NCBI RefSeq assembly: GCF_946477055.1
Contig: NZ_CAMKXG010000048.1
Location: forward strand, 1-16,369
Direction of reading: 5' to 3'
DNA: 16,369 nt
From: Lonsdalea britannica
Lineage (GTDB): Bacteria > Pseudomonadota > Gammaproteobacteria > Enterobacterales > Enterobacteriaceae
The notes beneath the pieces are model-generated. The model was not told where the DNA came from. It saw only the letters and a program-made list of their open reading frames with translations, and ran no database searches. This document shows, piece by piece, positions 1 through 10,998 of the stretch (positions are counted from its first letter, which is position 1; every line of letters starts with the position of its first letter). The translations under genes and the position numbers were made by a program.

Positions 1-311
1 TATCGTATTCCTGACAGCTCTGGAAGCCTTTATTCAGGACATGCCCCGTTTCATCGAAGCTGACGAAGTAGTACTGTATTTTCTTGTCTTTCGTACCCAG
101 GATGTAGGTATTACAGGTACCGCGAGCATTAATCATCAGCCTGGGTCGAGGCTGGACCTGCGATTTGATTGACCTGCTGTTTGGTCATCCCTTTTTTGAC
201 GTCTTTCACCACCGGCTTGGTAAAGTAATTCTCCGCACGATCATACGCCGTACAACCAGAAAGGAGCACCAGCCCTGCAGCAATACACATTAATAATCGA
301 TTCTTGTTCAT
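1..311 (-). pseudogene. osmE: OsmE-like outer-membrane lipoprotein, frameshifted, 3' end outside window
   Basis: Osmotically inducible lipoprotein of the SmpA/OmlA (BamE-like) fold. I chose the ATG at 311 because a GAGG ribosome site lies just upstream (the longer in-frame start at 371 would lie on the promoter) and because the protein then begins MNKNRLL, followed by a hydrophobic stretch and the lipobox LLSGC. The reading frame continues through KDVKKGM and NQIAG, then hits TAA at 129-131. The rest of the family sequence (MINARGTC, YILGTKDKK, SFDETGHVLNKGF, SCQEYD) continues in another frame from about position 138 down to the window edge. By comparison with remembered E. coli OsmE, two bases are missing near 138-145. 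The start, signal and downstream half are otherwise well conserved, so the lesion is recent or a sequencing error. Confidence 0.85.
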
Positions 312-342
312 TGCATTACCTCTTTTGGTATTAGTTAGTCTA

Positions 343-371
343 AGGCTAGATGGCAAAAGGCGGTTTTTCAA
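343..371 (-). promoter_or_regulatory. Candidate osmE promoter
   Basis: On the minus strand there is a TTGAAA box (366-371), a 17-base spacer and TAGCCT (343-348) inside CTAGCCTTA. This resembles the extended -10 favoured by the stationary-phase sigma factor. Transcription would begin about 25 bases before the osmE ATG. The E. coli osmE gene is known to depend on sigma S and osmolarity, which fits. Found by eye only. Confidence 0.5.
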
Positions 372-473
372 CCCGACCTCAATGCTTTAATGGTCTGATT
401 ATGGGTAAGAAAATAGGTCAACACGATCAATCTTATCCCACTCACTTGTTCTTTTACTCCGTGGGAAGTCACG

Positions 474-503
474 TTAAACTGAGACCATCGTTCTAATTAT
501 GCT
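474..503 (+). promoter_or_regulatory. Weak candidate nadE promoter
   Basis: TTAAAC (474-479), an 18-base spacer and TATGCT (498-503) lie about 30 bases before the nadE ATG. The -35 match is poor. It is the best sigma-70-like pair I see in the divergent osmE/nadE gap (312-532), which holds no other recognisable feature. Confidence 0.3.
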
Positions 504-532
504 GCCGTATCAATAGGTTCAGGAGAGGCGAA

Positions 533-1357
533 ATGTCATTACAGCAGAGCATCATTCAGGCACTCGGCGTCAAAGGCACGATTGATCCCGCACAGGAAGT
601 CCGTGTTAGCGTTGATTTTTTGAAGAATTATCTTAAGGCTCATCCCTTCGTCAAAAGCCTGGTGCTCGGCATCAGCGGCGGCCAGGACTCCACGCTGACG
701 GGCAAAATATGCCAAACGGCCATCAATGAACTGCGTGAGGAAACCGGCAACTCAGCGTATCAGTTCATTGCCGTCCGTCTGCCCTATGGCGTCCAGGCCG
801 ACGAGCAGGATTGCCAGGATGCAATCCAGTTTATCCAGCCGGACCGCGTCTTAACCGTCAATATTAAACCCGCGGTCGATGCCAGCGAAGCGACGCTCCG
901 TGATCTCGGAATCGAACTGTCTGATTTTGTGAAAGGCAACGAGAAAGCGCGCGAACGTATGAAAGCGCAGTACAGCATCGCCGGAATGAATGCCGGGCTG
1001 GTCGTTGGTACTGATCATGCGGCGGAAGCGGTCACGGGCTTCTTTACTAAATACGGCGATGGCGGTACCGATATCAACCCGATTTTCCGTTTGAACAAAC
1101 GTCAGGGTAAAGCGCTGCTGAAACTTCTGGGCTGCCCTTCTCATCTCTACACCAAAGCACCGACCGCCGATCTGGAAGAAGATCGTCCTGCCTTGCCGGA
1201 TGAAGTCGCTTTAGGCGTAACCTACGAGAATATCGACGACTATCTGGAAGGTAAAAATATCGATCAGCGCGACGCGGCGATCATTGAGGAGTGGTACCGC
1301 AAAACGGAGCATAAGCGCCGTCCGCCGATTACCGTTTTCGACGATTTTTGGAAATAA
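533..1357 (+). CDS. nadE: NH3-dependent NAD(+) synthetase NadE
   Basis: Cytoplasmic enzyme that makes NAD from nicotinic acid adenine dinucleotide (deamido-NAD), ATP and ammonia, the last step of NAD synthesis. The protein is 274 residues, the size of the single-domain ammonia-dependent form; it lacks the nitrilase domain of glutamine-dependent enzymes. The ATP-pyrophosphatase loop SGGQDS is at residues 48-53. Other family landmarks are [26 protein letters not shown] and KAPTADL. The ATG is preceded by AGGAGAGG at good spacing. It is divergent from osmE, as in E. coli, and followed by a terminator and then ygbA in the same direction. The frame is intact and length and motifs agree with E. coli NadE. 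Confidence 0.97.
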   Translation: MSLQQSIIQALGVKGTIDPAQEVRVSVDFLKNYLKAHPFVKSLVLGISGGQDSTLTGKICQTAINELREETGNSAYQFIAVRLPYGVQADEQDCQDAIQFIQPDRVLTVNIKPAVDASEATLRDLGIELSDFVKGNEKARERMKAQYSIAGMNAGLVVGTDHAAEAVTGFFTKYGDGGTDINPIFRLNKRQGKALLKLLGCPSHLYTKAPTADLEEDRPALPDEVALGVTYENIDDYLEGKNIDQRDAAIIEEWYRKTEHKRRPPITVFDDFWK

Positions 1358-1404
1358 TCGACACTTTACTCTGTCGTGTCATTAGCGTCCTCTCTCAAAT
1401 ATTA

Positions 1405-1432
1405 ACGGTAGCCTGGCTGCCGTTTTCTTTTC
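1405..1432 (+). terminator. Rho-independent terminator after nadE
   Basis: ACGGTAGCC and GGCTGCCGT form a GC-rich hairpin (one G-U pair, innermost bases opened as the loop), followed at once by TTTTCTTTTC. It sits about 50 bases after the nadE stop. Confidence 0.75.
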
Positions 1433-1504
1433 TGTGCGTACCTCCGGTTCCCGGTCTGGCAATTCCATCTACACTATGAGTCAAACGCTCTAACGTGAGA
1501 TACG

Positions 1505-1909
1505 ATGATGCACCGCTCTCCACCGGGTAAACGAATTCAGCGCGAAATTCGCACGGTTGAACAAATGATCAAACTGTATGCGAAATCTCATCCCGTTCCG
1601 GACGGCGATGACCGCTATACGCTACTGTTTCGCTACGCGATAAAGCGGCTCAATAAGTGTTACTTTGGTGAGGAAAAACCGGCCTGCAAGCAGTGTCCGA
1701 TCCACTGTTACCAACCCGCTAAACGTGAGGTGATGAAACTTATCATGCGCTGGTCAGGGCCACGAATGCTACTTCATCATCCGGTGCTCGCCCTTCAACA
1801 TCTTTGGGATGATCGTCGCCCGGTGCCGGAGATTTCGCCAGTCCAAACAAAAATGCCTCATTCAAAAGACGACATGCCAGAGAACTCCGCAAAAGAAAAA
1901 GGCCGCTAA
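1505..1909 (+). CDS. ygbA: YgbA-family protein (nitrous oxide-stimulated promoter family)
   Basis: Small cytoplasmic protein of 134 residues. The core CxFGEEKPxCxxCPIHCYQPAKRE (cysteines 52, 61, 64 and 68), followed by MRWSGPRMLLHHPVLALQHL, is the signature of the YgbA_NO family. In E. coli the gene is controlled by the nitric-oxide sensor NsrR, and a role in recovery from nitrosative stress has been proposed; the cysteine cluster suggests metal binding. As I remember the family, an additional LCxxC pair precedes the core; here that stretch reads DDRYTLLF and has no cysteine. The last 25 or so residues are poorly conserved and polar. Start: tandem ATGs at 1505 and 1508 behind a GTGAGAT site. 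I see no NsrR-like palindrome upstream. The stop codon sits in the loop of the shared terminator. Confidence 0.85.
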   Translation: MMHRSPPGKRIQREIRTVEQMIKLYAKSHPVPDGDDRYTLLFRYAIKRLNKCYFGEEKPACKQCPIHCYQPAKREVMKLIMRWSGPRMLLHHPVLALQHLWDDRRPVPEISPVQTKMPHSKDDMPENSAKEKGR

Positions 1910-1920
1910 AGCGGCCTTTT
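1896..1920. terminator. Two-way terminator between ygbA and ihfA
   Basis: GGCCGC and GCGGCC form a six-pair stem around a TAAA loop, with a run of A on the left and TTTT on the right, so it can end transcription arriving from either side. The ygbA stop codon TAA (1907-1909) is in the loop. The two genes converge here with only 29 bases between their stops. Confidence 0.85.
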
Positions 1921-1938
1921 CGTTTACTTAAAACTTAC

Positions 1939-2235
1939 TCAGTCTTTAGGTGAAGCATTCTCAACCCGACTTTTTAACTTCTGCCCCGGACGGAATGTGA
2001 CCACACGGCGCGCCGTAATCGGAATATCCTCGCCTGTTTTTGGGTTACGTCCCGGCCGTTGGTTTTTGTCTCGCAGGTCAAAATTGCCGAACCCAGACAA
2101 CTTGACTTGCTCGCCATTTTCCAAAGCGCGACGAACTTCTTCAAAAAACAACTCGACTAGCTCTTTGGCATCCCGTTTACTCAGCCCAAGCTTTTCAAAC
2201 AGGTATTCTGACATTTCAGCTTTTGTAAGCGCCAT
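1939..2235 (-). CDS. ihfA: Integration host factor alpha subunit
   Basis: DNA-bending nucleoid protein; forms a heterodimer with IhfB and bends specific sites sharply for recombination, replication and transcription control. 98 residues, one shorter than E. coli. The HU/IHF fold is complete: helical N-terminus, SGFGNFDLR, and the beta arm [10 protein letters not shown] with the intercalating proline at residue 65. Last gene of the phe operon: its ATG is four bases after the pheT stop, so it is probably co-transcribed and translationally linked. In E. coli ihfA also has its own promoter inside pheT; I did not try to place one here. Confidence 0.98.
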   Translation of the reverse strand: MALTKAEMSEYLFEKLGLSKRDAKELVELFFEEVRRALENGEQVKLSGFGNFDLRDKNQRPGRNPKTGEDIPITARRVVTFRPGQKLKSRVENASPKD

Positions 2236-2239
2236 AGGT

Positions 2240-4627
2240 TTAATCCCTCAAGGATGCTTGGAATCGCTGTTTCAGTGCTGCCACACATTTTGCGACTGTG
2301 GCGGCAATTTCCTCTTCTGCCAGTGTACGAGCGGTATCCTGCAATACCAGACTGATAGCCAGACTCTTATATCCGTCTTCCACGCCCTTGCCTCGGTACA
2401 CGTCAAACAAGTTTACGCCAACTAACTGATTTGCGCCAACTTTCTTGCACTCAGCCAGAATATCTCCCGCAGGCACGTTTTCAGCAACGACAACGGCGAT
2501 ATCACGACGGTTAGCCGGGAAGCGAGAAACATCAGCAGCTTCAGGCACAACACGGTCTGAAATTTTGTCCCAGAGAACTTCAAAGACGACGGTACGACCG
2601 TTTAAATCCAACTTACGTTCTAGTTCTGGGTGAATAACACCAATGAAACCAATACGTTGCCCATCCAGATAAATTGCAGCGCTTTGACCTGGGTGCAGAG
2701 CGGCATTCGCTTCAGCTCTGAATTCAACGGCAGAGAGTTTGCCCGTCAAAGCCAGTACAGATTCAAAATCACCTTTTAAATCATAGAAGTCAACTGGCTG
2801 TCGTGCCAGGTCCCAATGTTCTTCAAACCGGGAGCCGGTGATCACACCCGCTAACATCATTTCCTGACGGATGCCCTGCTCCGCATTGCTGTCGGGTACA
2901 AAACGCAAACCACTCTCAAAAATACGGATCCGACTCTGTTGACGATTCTGGTTATACACCACCGCGCCCAGCAAACCGGTCCACAGCGACAAGCGCATGG
3001 CCGACATATCAACCGAGATCGGGCTAGGCAGGATCAGCGCTTCTTCGCCTGGATGAACCAGCGCCTGAATTTTAGGATCCACAAAGCTGTAAGTGATCGC
3101 TTCCTGATAGCCGTGGTCCACCAGCATGGTTTTCACACGTTTAAGCGACAGATTAGCTTCACGGTGGCTCGTCATTTTCAACGGCGCCAGTGCGGCTTCG
3201 TTAGGGATATTGTCGTAACCGTAGATGCGAGCAACTTCCTCGACCAGATCTTCTTCAATTTCCATATCGAAACGCCAGCTTGGCGCCGTCGCCTGCCAGC
3301 CATCAGCGGTACGTGTCACCTGACAGCCCAGACGTTCCAGAATATCTCTTACCTTGTCGTCAGCAATATGATGGCCGATCAGGCGATCTAGTTTTTCACG
3401 ACGCAGCGCAATCGTAGCGCGAACAGGCAGGTTTTTATCGTGAGTGACATCGACAACCGGACCTGCTGCACCGCCGCAAATATCCAGCAGCAAACGAGTC
3501 GCGCGTTCCATTGCCTGATACTGCAGCTCTGGGTCAACGCCACGCTCATAGCGGTGAGAAGCATCTGTGTGCAAGCCGTAGCGGCGCGCGCGACCAGTGA
3601 TCGCCAATGGGTTGAAGAAGGCGCATTCCAGCAATACATCCTGCGTTTCGTCATTTACGCCGGAGTGTTCGCCGCCGAAAATCCCAGCCATTGCCAGCGC
3701 TTTGCTGCTGTCGGCAATCACCAGCGTCTCTGCGTTCAGTTTCGCATCGTTACCGTCCAACAGGCGCAACGTTTCGCCTTCCTGAGCAGTGCGCACCGTG
3801 ATGTTCCCATCCAAACGAGCAAGATCGAAAGCGTGCATCGGCTGGCCGAGTTCCAACAGAACGTAGTTGGTGACATCGACAACGGGATCGATGGAACGAA
3901 TCCCACAGCGACGCAGTTTTTCACGCATCCACAGCGGCGTCGTCGCTTTTACATTGATCCCTTTCACCACGCGGCCGAGATAACGAGGACAAGCCTCTGC
4001 GGCATCCACGTTGATGGGGAAAGTATCGGTGATCGTCGGTTCGACAGGCGTGATTTCCGGAGCGGTGAAGGGAACGCCATTCAACACGGCAACATCACGC
4101 GCGACACCCTGCAGACTCAGGCAGTCGGCACGGTTAGGCGTAACACTGATCTCGATGATGTTGTCATCCAGCTTCAGGTATTCACGCAGGTCGGCGCCAA
4201 CCGGCGCATCGGCAGGCAGTTCCAGAATTCCGTTATGGTCGTCGGCAATGCCCAGCTCAGAAAATGAGCACAGCATCCCTTCGGACGGTTCACCGCGGAG
4301 TTTAGCGGCTTTGATCTTGAAATCGCCCGGCAATACCGCGCCGATGGTCGCAACGGCCACCTTCAAACCTTTGCGGCAGTTAGGTGCGCCACAGACGATA
4401 TCCAGCAGGCGTTCGCCACCGACATTCACTTTGGTGACGCGCAATTTGTCGGCATTGGGATGCTGGCCGCACTCTACGACTTCACCCACAAACACACCGT
4501 TAAACGCACCGGCGGCAGGCTCTACGCCATCCACTTCCAAACCGGCCATCGTGATTTGTTCAGATAAGGCTTCGCTGCTGATAGCTGGGTTAACCCATTC
4601 CCGTAACCAGAGTTCACTGAATTTCAT
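2240..4627 (-). CDS. pheT: Phenylalanine-tRNA ligase beta subunit
   Basis: Large subunit of the (alpha-beta)2 phenylalanyl-tRNA synthetase, which charges tRNA-Phe. 795 residues, the same as E. coli. Order of domains by family knowledge and visible landmarks: tRNA-binding OB fold at about 39-148 (starting near FNGVFVGEV, with HPNADKLRV), B3/B4 editing region ([13 protein letters not shown]), B5 region (about 400-475), catalytic-like core, and the ferredoxin-fold anticodon-binding domain in the last 95 residues ([14 protein letters not shown] to the C-terminus). ATG at 4627; the pheS stop is 15 bases upstream. Intact, with no unusual residues noticed. Confidence 0.98.
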   Translation of the reverse strand: MKFSELWLREWVNPAISSEALSEQITMAGLEVDGVEPAAGAFNGVFVGEVVECGQHPNADKLRVTKVNVGGERLLDIVCGAPNCRKGLKVAVATIGAVLPGDFKIKAAKLRGEPSEGMLCSFSELGIADDHNGILELPADAPVGADLREYLKLDDNIIEISVTPNRADCLSLQGVARDVAVLNGVPFTAPEITPVEPTITDTFPINVDAAEACPRYLGRVVKGINVKATTPLWMREKLRRCGIRSIDPVVDVTNYVLLELGQPMHAFDLARLDGNITVRTAQEGETLRLLDGNDAKLNAETLVIADSSKALAMAGIFGGEHSGVNDETQDVLLECAFFNPLAITGRARRYGLHTDASHRYERGVDPELQYQAMERATRLLLDICGGAAGPVVDVTHDKNLPVRATIALRREKLDRLIGHHIADDKVRDILERLGCQVTRTADGWQATAPSWRFDMEIEEDLVEEVARIYGYDNIPNEAALAPLKMTSHREANLSLKRVKTMLVDHGYQEAITYSFVDPKIQALVHPGEEALILPSPISVDMSAMRLSLWTGLLGAVVYNQNRQQSRIRIFESGLRFVPDSNAEQGIRQEMMLAGVITGSRFEEHWDLARQPVDFYDLKGDFESVLALTGKLSAVEFRAEANAALHPGQSAAIYLDGQRIGFIGVIHPELERKLDLNGRTVVFEVLWDKISDRVVPEAADVSRFPANRRDIAVVVAENVPAGDILAECKKVGANQLVGVNLFDVYRGKGVEDGYKSLAISLVLQDTARTLAEEEIAATVAKCVAALKQRFQASLRD

Positions 4628-4642
4628 AATGCTATTCCTGCC

Positions 4643-5760
<1,118 letters not shown>

Positions 5761-5806
5761 AAGCGCTACTTTTCGTTTCTTTTCTTACGCGCAAAGCCTC
5801 CTGAGT

Positions 5807-5851
5807 TCAGGCGCTAAAGTAAAAAAAGAAACGGAAAATAGCAGTTTTCAT
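5807..5851 (-). CDS. pheM: pheST operon leader peptide PheM
   Basis: Fourteen-codon leader reading MKTAIFRFFFYFSA, then TGA. Five of 14 codons are Phe, three of them consecutive. An AAGGTAA ribosome site precedes the ATG. E. coli PheM has the same length and Phe-rich core. The peptide itself has no known activity; ribosome speed through the Phe codons senses tRNA-Phe charging and sets the choice between the terminator at 5733-5760 and the antiterminator pairing. Confidence 0.93.
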   Translation of the reverse strand: MKTAIFRFFFYFSA

Positions 5852-5952
5852 ACTTGCGTTACCTTGTCGTTATTGATGTCTGAAGGATTGAGCGCTGCAA
5901 TCAAACATTTCAGTGTATATGGACGAATGATTGACGCATCTTACGAGCTAAA

Positions 5953-5980
5953 AATCAAAAGAGGGAGCAAGCTCCCTCTT
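5953..5980 (-). terminator. Rho-independent terminator after rplT
   Basis: GAGGGAGC and GCTCCCTC form a strong eight-pair stem (two-base centre, so the inner pairs open), followed on the transcript by TTTTGATTTTT. It lies ten bases after the full-length rplT stop and separates infC-rpmI-rplT from pheM-pheST. Confidence 0.85.
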
Positions 5981-5989
5981 CTAACCGGC

Positions 5990-6364
<375 letters not shown>

Positions 6365-6386
6365 TTATTCTGAATGAAAAGGTAAC

Positions 6387-6605
<219 letters not shown>

Positions 6606-6637
6606 TTAATAAAACGAATCAGATAAGGCGAACGAAA

Positions 6638-6661
6638 CCGCGCTACGCGAGCATAACGCGG
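6638..6661 (-). promoter_or_regulatory. Hairpin in the infC-rpmI spacer, possible part of the L20 operator
   Basis: CCGCG (6657-6661) and CGCGG (6638-6642) on the transcript enclose an imperfect GC-rich loop between infC and rpmI. In E. coli this leader contains the L20 translational operator. I infer that this hairpin is part of it from position only; I cannot fold the long-range pseudoknot by eye. Confidence 0.35.
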
Positions 6662-6680
6662 ACTCGATTACTTGAATGCC

Positions 6681-7226
<546 letters not shown>

Positions 7227-9155
7227 TTATTCCTCCAATTGATGAAGACTACGGCTGCGAATCTCTTGTTGCAGCTTACTGATAACTTCGCTGACATCCA
7301 GACTCCCCAAATCTTTGCCGCGGCGTGTGCGGACAGCAACTTTACCTGCTTCCACTTCTTTATCGCCACAGACCAGCATATAGGGAACACGCCGCAATGT
7401 GTGCTCGCGGATTTTAAAGCCAATCTTCTCATTTCTCAAGTCTGCTTTGACGCGAATGCCCGCTTCTTGCAATTTTTGGGTCAATTCGCTGACATAATCA
7501 GACTGACTGTCGGTGATATTCATAATCACCACCTGTACCGGAGCTAACCAGGTCGGGAAGAATCCCGCAAACTCTTCGGTAAGAATACCGATAAAGCGCT
7601 CCATTGAGCCCAGTATAGCCCGGTGAATCATTACCGGGACCTGACGTTCGTTGTTTTCGCCAACGTAAGACGCACTTAGACGGTTCGGCAATGAAAAGTC
7701 GAGCTGTACAGTACCACACTGCCACGCACGATCCAGGCAGTCATGCAAAGTAAACTCGATTTTCGGACCATAGAAGGCCCCTTCTCCCGGCTGATATTCG
7801 AATGGAATCTCATTTTCAGCCAGCGCCGCCGCCAGATCCTCTTCCGCACGGGTCCATGTTTCATCAGAGCCGATGCGTTTTTCCGGACGGGTTGACAGTT
7901 TCACTTCGATTTTTTCAAAACCGAACGTGCTATACATGTCATAAACCATTTTAATACAGTTATTTACTTCAGAACGAACCTGATCTTCCGTACAGAAGAT
8001 ATGAGCATCATCCTGAGTAAATCCGCGAACGCGCATCAGGCCATGCAGAGATCCCGAAGGCTCGTTACGATGGCAGCTACCGAACTCGGCCATACGCAGC
8101 GGCAGGTCGCGGTAAGATTTCAATCCCTGATTGAAGATCTGTACATGACCCGGGCAGTTCATCGGCTTGATGCAGTATTCCCGGTTTTCAGACGAGGTGG
8201 TAAACATCGCGTCTTTGTAGTTGTCCCAGTGCCCGGTTTTTTCCCACAGCACACGGTCCATCATGAACGGGCCTTTAACTTCCTGATACTGGTACTCTTT
8301 CAGCTTGAGGCGAACAAACGCTTCCAGTTCACGGAAAACCGTCCAGCCGTCGTTGTGCCAGAACACCATACCCGGCGCTTCTTCCTGCATATGATACAGG
8401 TCGAGTTGCTTACCGATCTTCCGGTGGTCGCGCTTGGCAGCTTCTTCCAACCGCTGCAGATAAGCATTCAGCTGTTTCTTGTCTGCCCAGGCTGTACCGT
8501 AAATGCGCTGCAGCATTTTATTGCTGCTGTCGCCGCGCCAATACGCCCCAGAGGTCTTCTGCAGTTTGAAATGATGGCAGAAACGCATGTTAGGAACGTG
8601 CGGACCACGACACATATCAATATATTCTTCATGATGATACAGGCCGGGACGGTCGTCATGGCTGATGTTTTCATCCAGAATAGCAACTTTATAAATTTCG
8701 CCTCGAGAGACGAAAGTATCGCGCGCTTCCTGCCAGCTCGCGGTCTTCTTGATAACGTCGTAGTCTTTATTGGACAGCTCATGCATCCGCTTTTCGAGCT
8801 GCTCCACATCTTCCTGCGTCAGCGTGTGATCCAGATCGACATCGTAGTAAAAACCGTTGTCAATCACCGGGCCGATAGCCATTTTGGTGTCTGGCCAAAG
8901 CTGTTTGATCGCATGACCCAGCAAATGAGCGCAAGAGTGTCGAATAATTTCAAGACCCGCTTCATCCTTTGCCGTGATGATCGCCAGTTGCGCATCAGAT
9001 TCAATCAGATCCGTTGCATCGGTCAGTTCACCATTGACCCGGCCAGCGATACACGCTTTGGCCAGACCCGGACCGATATCCGAGGCGACATCAAGAGGAG
9101 AGACGGCGTGGTCATAGTGACGCTGGCTACCGTCGGGAAGCGTAATAACAGGCAT
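7227..9155 (-). CDS. thrS: Threonine-tRNA ligase
   Basis: Charges tRNA-Thr and hydrolyses mischarged Ser-tRNA-Thr. 642 residues from the ATG at 9155 ([10 protein letters not shown]), the same length as E. coli; AAGGGAA precedes it. The open frame extends 11 codons further, into the operator, and is not the start. Domains: TGS (1-62), editing domain with HxxxH at 73/77 and CRGPH further on, class II catalytic core ([23 protein letters not shown], zinc ligands Cys and two His by family knowledge), and the anticodon-binding domain (last 110 residues, [11 protein letters not shown]). First gene of the translation block. Its own product represses it by binding the upstream leader. Confidence 0.98.
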   Translation of the reverse strand: MPVITLPDGSQRHYDHAVSPLDVASDIGPGLAKACIAGRVNGELTDATDLIESDAQLAIITAKDEAGLEIIRHSCAHLLGHAIKQLWPDTKMAIGPVIDNGFYYDVDLDHTLTQEDVEQLEKRMHELSNKDYDVIKKTASWQEARDTFVSRGEIYKVAILDENISHDDRPGLYHHEEYIDMCRGPHVPNMRFCHHFKLQKTSGAYWRGDSSNKMLQRIYGTAWADKKQLNAYLQRLEEAAKRDHRKIGKQLDLYHMQEEAPGMVFWHNDGWTVFRELEAFVRLKLKEYQYQEVKGPFMMDRVLWEKTGHWDNYKDAMFTTSSENREYCIKPMNCPGHVQIFNQGLKSYRDLPLRMAEFGSCHRNEPSGSLHGLMRVRGFTQDDAHIFCTEDQVRSEVNNCIKMVYDMYSTFGFEKIEVKLSTRPEKRIGSDETWTRAEEDLAAALAENEIPFEYQPGEGAFYGPKIEFTLHDCLDRAWQCGTVQLDFSLPNRLSASYVGENNERQVPVMIHRAILGSMERFIGILTEEFAGFFPTWLAPVQVVIMNITDSQSDYVSELTQKLQEAGIRVKADLRNEKIGFKIREHTLRRVPYMLVCGDKEVEAGKVAVRTRRGKDLGSLDVSEVISKLQQEIRSRSLHQLEE

Positions 9156-9177
9156 GATAATTCCCTTATTTGCAGTG

Positions 9178-9268
9178 GTGACCCACACGCAAGATCACAT
9201 ACAAAAGATAATTGTGTTTATTTCAGTTGTCGGCAGCGTGTTTAACCCACAATTGTTAAAACGCTGCC
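9178..9268 (-). promoter_or_regulatory. thrS translational operator mimicking tRNA-Thr
   Basis: Two hairpins lie on the transcript upstream of thrS. The proximal one (9178-9198) pairs GTGATC with GGTCAC around the loop TTGCGTGTG, which holds CGT at 9187-9189, like a tRNA-Thr anticodon. The distal one (9232-9268) is a long stem with GGCAGCG and CGCTGCC at its base and TTTAAC/GTTAAA above, with a short loop. In E. coli ThrS dimers bind such tRNA-like arms and block ribosome loading; sequence near the start (GGGTCACC, CACTGCAAATAAGG) matches the E. coli leader as I remember it. Confidence 0.85.
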
Positions 9269-9551
9269 ACGACAGTTATTCGTTGCGGGATAACAAAGAC
9301 GGCAACATCTTTAGTGATATTCGCAGCAAGCCCTTATTAACCTGACGGCGTAGAGTACCATCATGGGTCCTGACATACCACCCGCGACCGGAATTGGGCT
9401 GATAAAACAGTGATGTATTGAAGCGACTGACGACGGTAAGAAGAAGGCATAACGCTGATGACACCCGCCGTTTTTTCATTGATACCGATACATAGACAAG
9501 ATCCAAGGCTATCCTTCACTTTACGACGGATAGCCTCTGAAATGCAGCCAA
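9269..9551. other. Spacer between yebO and thrS with no recognised gene
   Basis: 283 bases. Two overlapping minus-strand open frames of 64-76 codons cross it, but neither has a ribosome site or familiar sequence, and they run into the thrS leader. I looked for mgrB, the usual yebO partner, and did not find it in any minus-strand frame. The thrS promoter must be in the right-hand part of this stretch on the minus strand, but no convincing box pair is visible. Confidence 0.5.
9508..9536. repeat. Perfect 8-base inverted repeat after yebO
   Basis: GGCTATCC (9508-9515) and GGATAGCC (9529-9536) are exact reverse complements separated by 13 bases. It lies 16 bases beyond the yebO stop, where a terminator would be expected, but there is no T-run on either side, so I do not call it a terminator. 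Confidence 0.6.
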
Positions 9552-9824
9552 TCAACGCTCGGGGATAACGTTCCTGAAGTAAACGTCAGTATCGTCGTCT
9601 TCCTGCTTAGCCTCCGCCACAGGCTCTGCACTCGGCTGAACAGGGATCAGGGTTTGCATCAAAGCAAGCTGCTGCTTTTGCTGTTTAATTATTTCCCGCA
9701 GGAGTCTAATTTGCTCATTGGCTCGCACGCTTGCGCGGTTCACGAAGAACCAGACCACCAGCGCCAGCAAAACAATCAGCATCACCAAAACCATTTCTAA
9801 CATGTTCGATACCGCCCCACTCAT
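9552..9824 (-). CDS. yebO: YebO-family small membrane protein
   Basis: 90 residues (start at 9824), one N-terminal membrane helix (MLEMVLVMLIVLLALVVWFFVNRAS, about 8-32), then a charged helix (NEQIRLLREIIKQQKQQLALMQ) likely to form a coiled coil, and an acidic tail ending VIPER. The WFFxNRASxRxNEQIxLL block matches E. coli YebO. Function unknown; in E. coli it is next to mgrB in the PhoP regulon and near htpX. Here htpX is the upstream neighbour but mgrB is not seen. The start is uncertain: an ATG at 9803 (MLEMV) has a GGGGCGG site before it and gives 83 residues. Confidence 0.8.
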   Translation of the reverse strand: MSGAVSNMLEMVLVMLIVLLALVVWFFVNRASVRANEQIRLLREIIKQQKQQLALMQTLIPVQPSAEPVAEAKQEDDDTDVYFRNVIPER

Positions 9825-9987
9825 GCTTAAAACCTATGATGTTTTGACTAAACGCGCATTTTACCACTGAGCTCACCCGCAATTCGATAACAGCACGATA
9901 ATTTACATCTCAAACGGTTAGCAACGCATGGTTGTGGCCGCAGAAAGCGCCAAATACGGCCCAGCAGCAAACTTATACCACAAATAA

Positions 9988-10009
9988 CAAAGGCCCCGCA
10001 GGGCCTTTG
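9988..10009 (-). terminator. Rho-independent terminator after htpX
   Basis: CAAAGGCCC and GGGCCTTTG form a nine-pair stem around TGCG on the transcript, followed by TTATTTG. It is about 25 bases after the htpX stop; the stem is also symmetric enough to work weakly in the other direction. Confidence 0.8.
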
Positions 10010-10033
10010 TATAGAACACAAACACAGCTTGAA

Positions 10034-10915
10034 TTACTTCAGATAAGCCCCGCTGCGCAGTGCCTCAATACGTTTGTCCAGCGGAGGATGCGACAGGAAC
10101 AATTCGCTGAATGACTTTGATTTGCCATTGATGCAAAACGCCATCATGCTGCTTTCTTCCTGAGGCTCATAACTGGTTTTCAAGCGCTGCAGCGCCGCAA
10201 TCATTTTCTCACGCCCCACCAGCTTGGCAGACCCGGCATCCGCATGAAATTCACGGTAACGCGAGAACCACATAGTAATGATGCTAGCCAGAATACCAAA
10301 CACCAACTCCAGCACGGTCGCCACGAGGAAATAAATCATCGGATTGCCGTTGCTGCTCTCGCTGTCATCGCGGTTGCCGGACAGGAAGCCTGACGCAACT
10401 TGTGCAAGCATGCGCGATATGAAGATCACGAAGGTGTTCACCACACCCTGAATCAGCGTCATCGTCACCATATCGCCGTTAGCCACATGGCTGATTTCAT
10501 GTGCGATAACCGCTTCCGCCTCATCGCGACTCATGTTTTGGAGCAACCCGGAACTTACGGCGACAAGGGACGCATTCCTACGGGCCCCGGTAGCAAAGGC
10601 ATTGATATCCGGCGCCTGATAGATCGCAACCTGCGGCATGGCAATGCCCACCTGCTGCGACTGCGCACGTACCGTTTCGACCAGCCAGCGCTCGGTCTCG
10701 TTACGCGGCTGCTCAATGACTTCACCGCCAACAGAACGCAAGGCCATCCATTTAGACATCAGCAATGAAACGATCGCTCCGCCAAAGCCAAACAGACCGG
10801 CCATAATCATCAAGCCGTAAGTGCTACTGGGCCGAATGCCCGTTAAGCTAAGTACTAGCCCAAAAACCAACATCACCGCTAGGTTGGTGATTAGGAAAAG
10901 CGCAATACGCATCAT
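10034..10915 (-). CDS. htpX: Inner-membrane zinc metalloprotease HtpX
   Basis: M48-family protease that degrades misfolded membrane proteins together with FtsH in the envelope stress response. 293 residues from the ATG at 10915 (MMRIALFL), as in E. coli; an upstream in-frame start at 10951 adds 12 residues not in the family. Two N-terminal membrane helices (about 4-25 and 34-54), zinc motif HEISH at 139-143, two further hydrophobic segments (about 158-175 and 195-215), then the third-ligand region FHADAGSAK. An AGAGGAAA site lies upstream at somewhat long spacing. Monocistronic, with a heat-shock-like promoter and its own terminator. Confidence 0.97.
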   Translation of the reverse strand: MMRIALFLITNLAVMLVFGLVLSLTGIRPSSTYGLMIMAGLFGFGGAIVSLLMSKWMALRSVGGEVIEQPRNETERWLVETVRAQSQQVGIAMPQVAIYQAPDINAFATGARRNASLVAVSSGLLQNMSRDEAEAVIAHEISHVANGDMVTMTLIQGVVNTFVIFISRMLAQVASGFLSGNRDDSESSNGNPMIYFLVATVLELVFGILASIITMWFSRYREFHADAGSAKLVGREKMIAALQRLKTSYEPQEESSMMAFCINGKSKSFSELFLSHPPLDKRIEALRSGAYLK

Positions 10916-10972
10916 ATAAGTCTGATTTCCTCTCTCAGGCAAAAGCAACAATAGGGATGCAACGGTTACATG

Positions 10973-10998
10973 GTATGGGCTGCAATGGCATTTTCAAG
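10973..10998 (-). promoter_or_regulatory. Candidate sigma-32 promoter of htpX
   Basis: CTTGAAA (10992-10998) is an exact heat-shock -35 box. GCCCATAC (10973-10980) resembles the CCCCATnT -10 box. The spacer is 11 bases, the short end of the published range. E. coli htpX is heat inducible, which supports the call. Confidence 0.55.

Noticed and set aside
3440..4267. 275-codon plus-strand open frame opposite pheT
   Set aside because: Shadow of pheT; sequence is not protein-like and starts without a ribosome site.
8001..9245. 414-codon open frame on the plus strand opposite thrS
   Set aside because: It is the antisense shadow of a highly conserved gene; no ribosome site and no recognisable protein features.
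9361..9506. Possible mgrB after yebO (a frame beginning MKKRR)
   Set aside because: It lacks the conserved MgrB cysteines and C-terminal motif and continues into the thrS leader.
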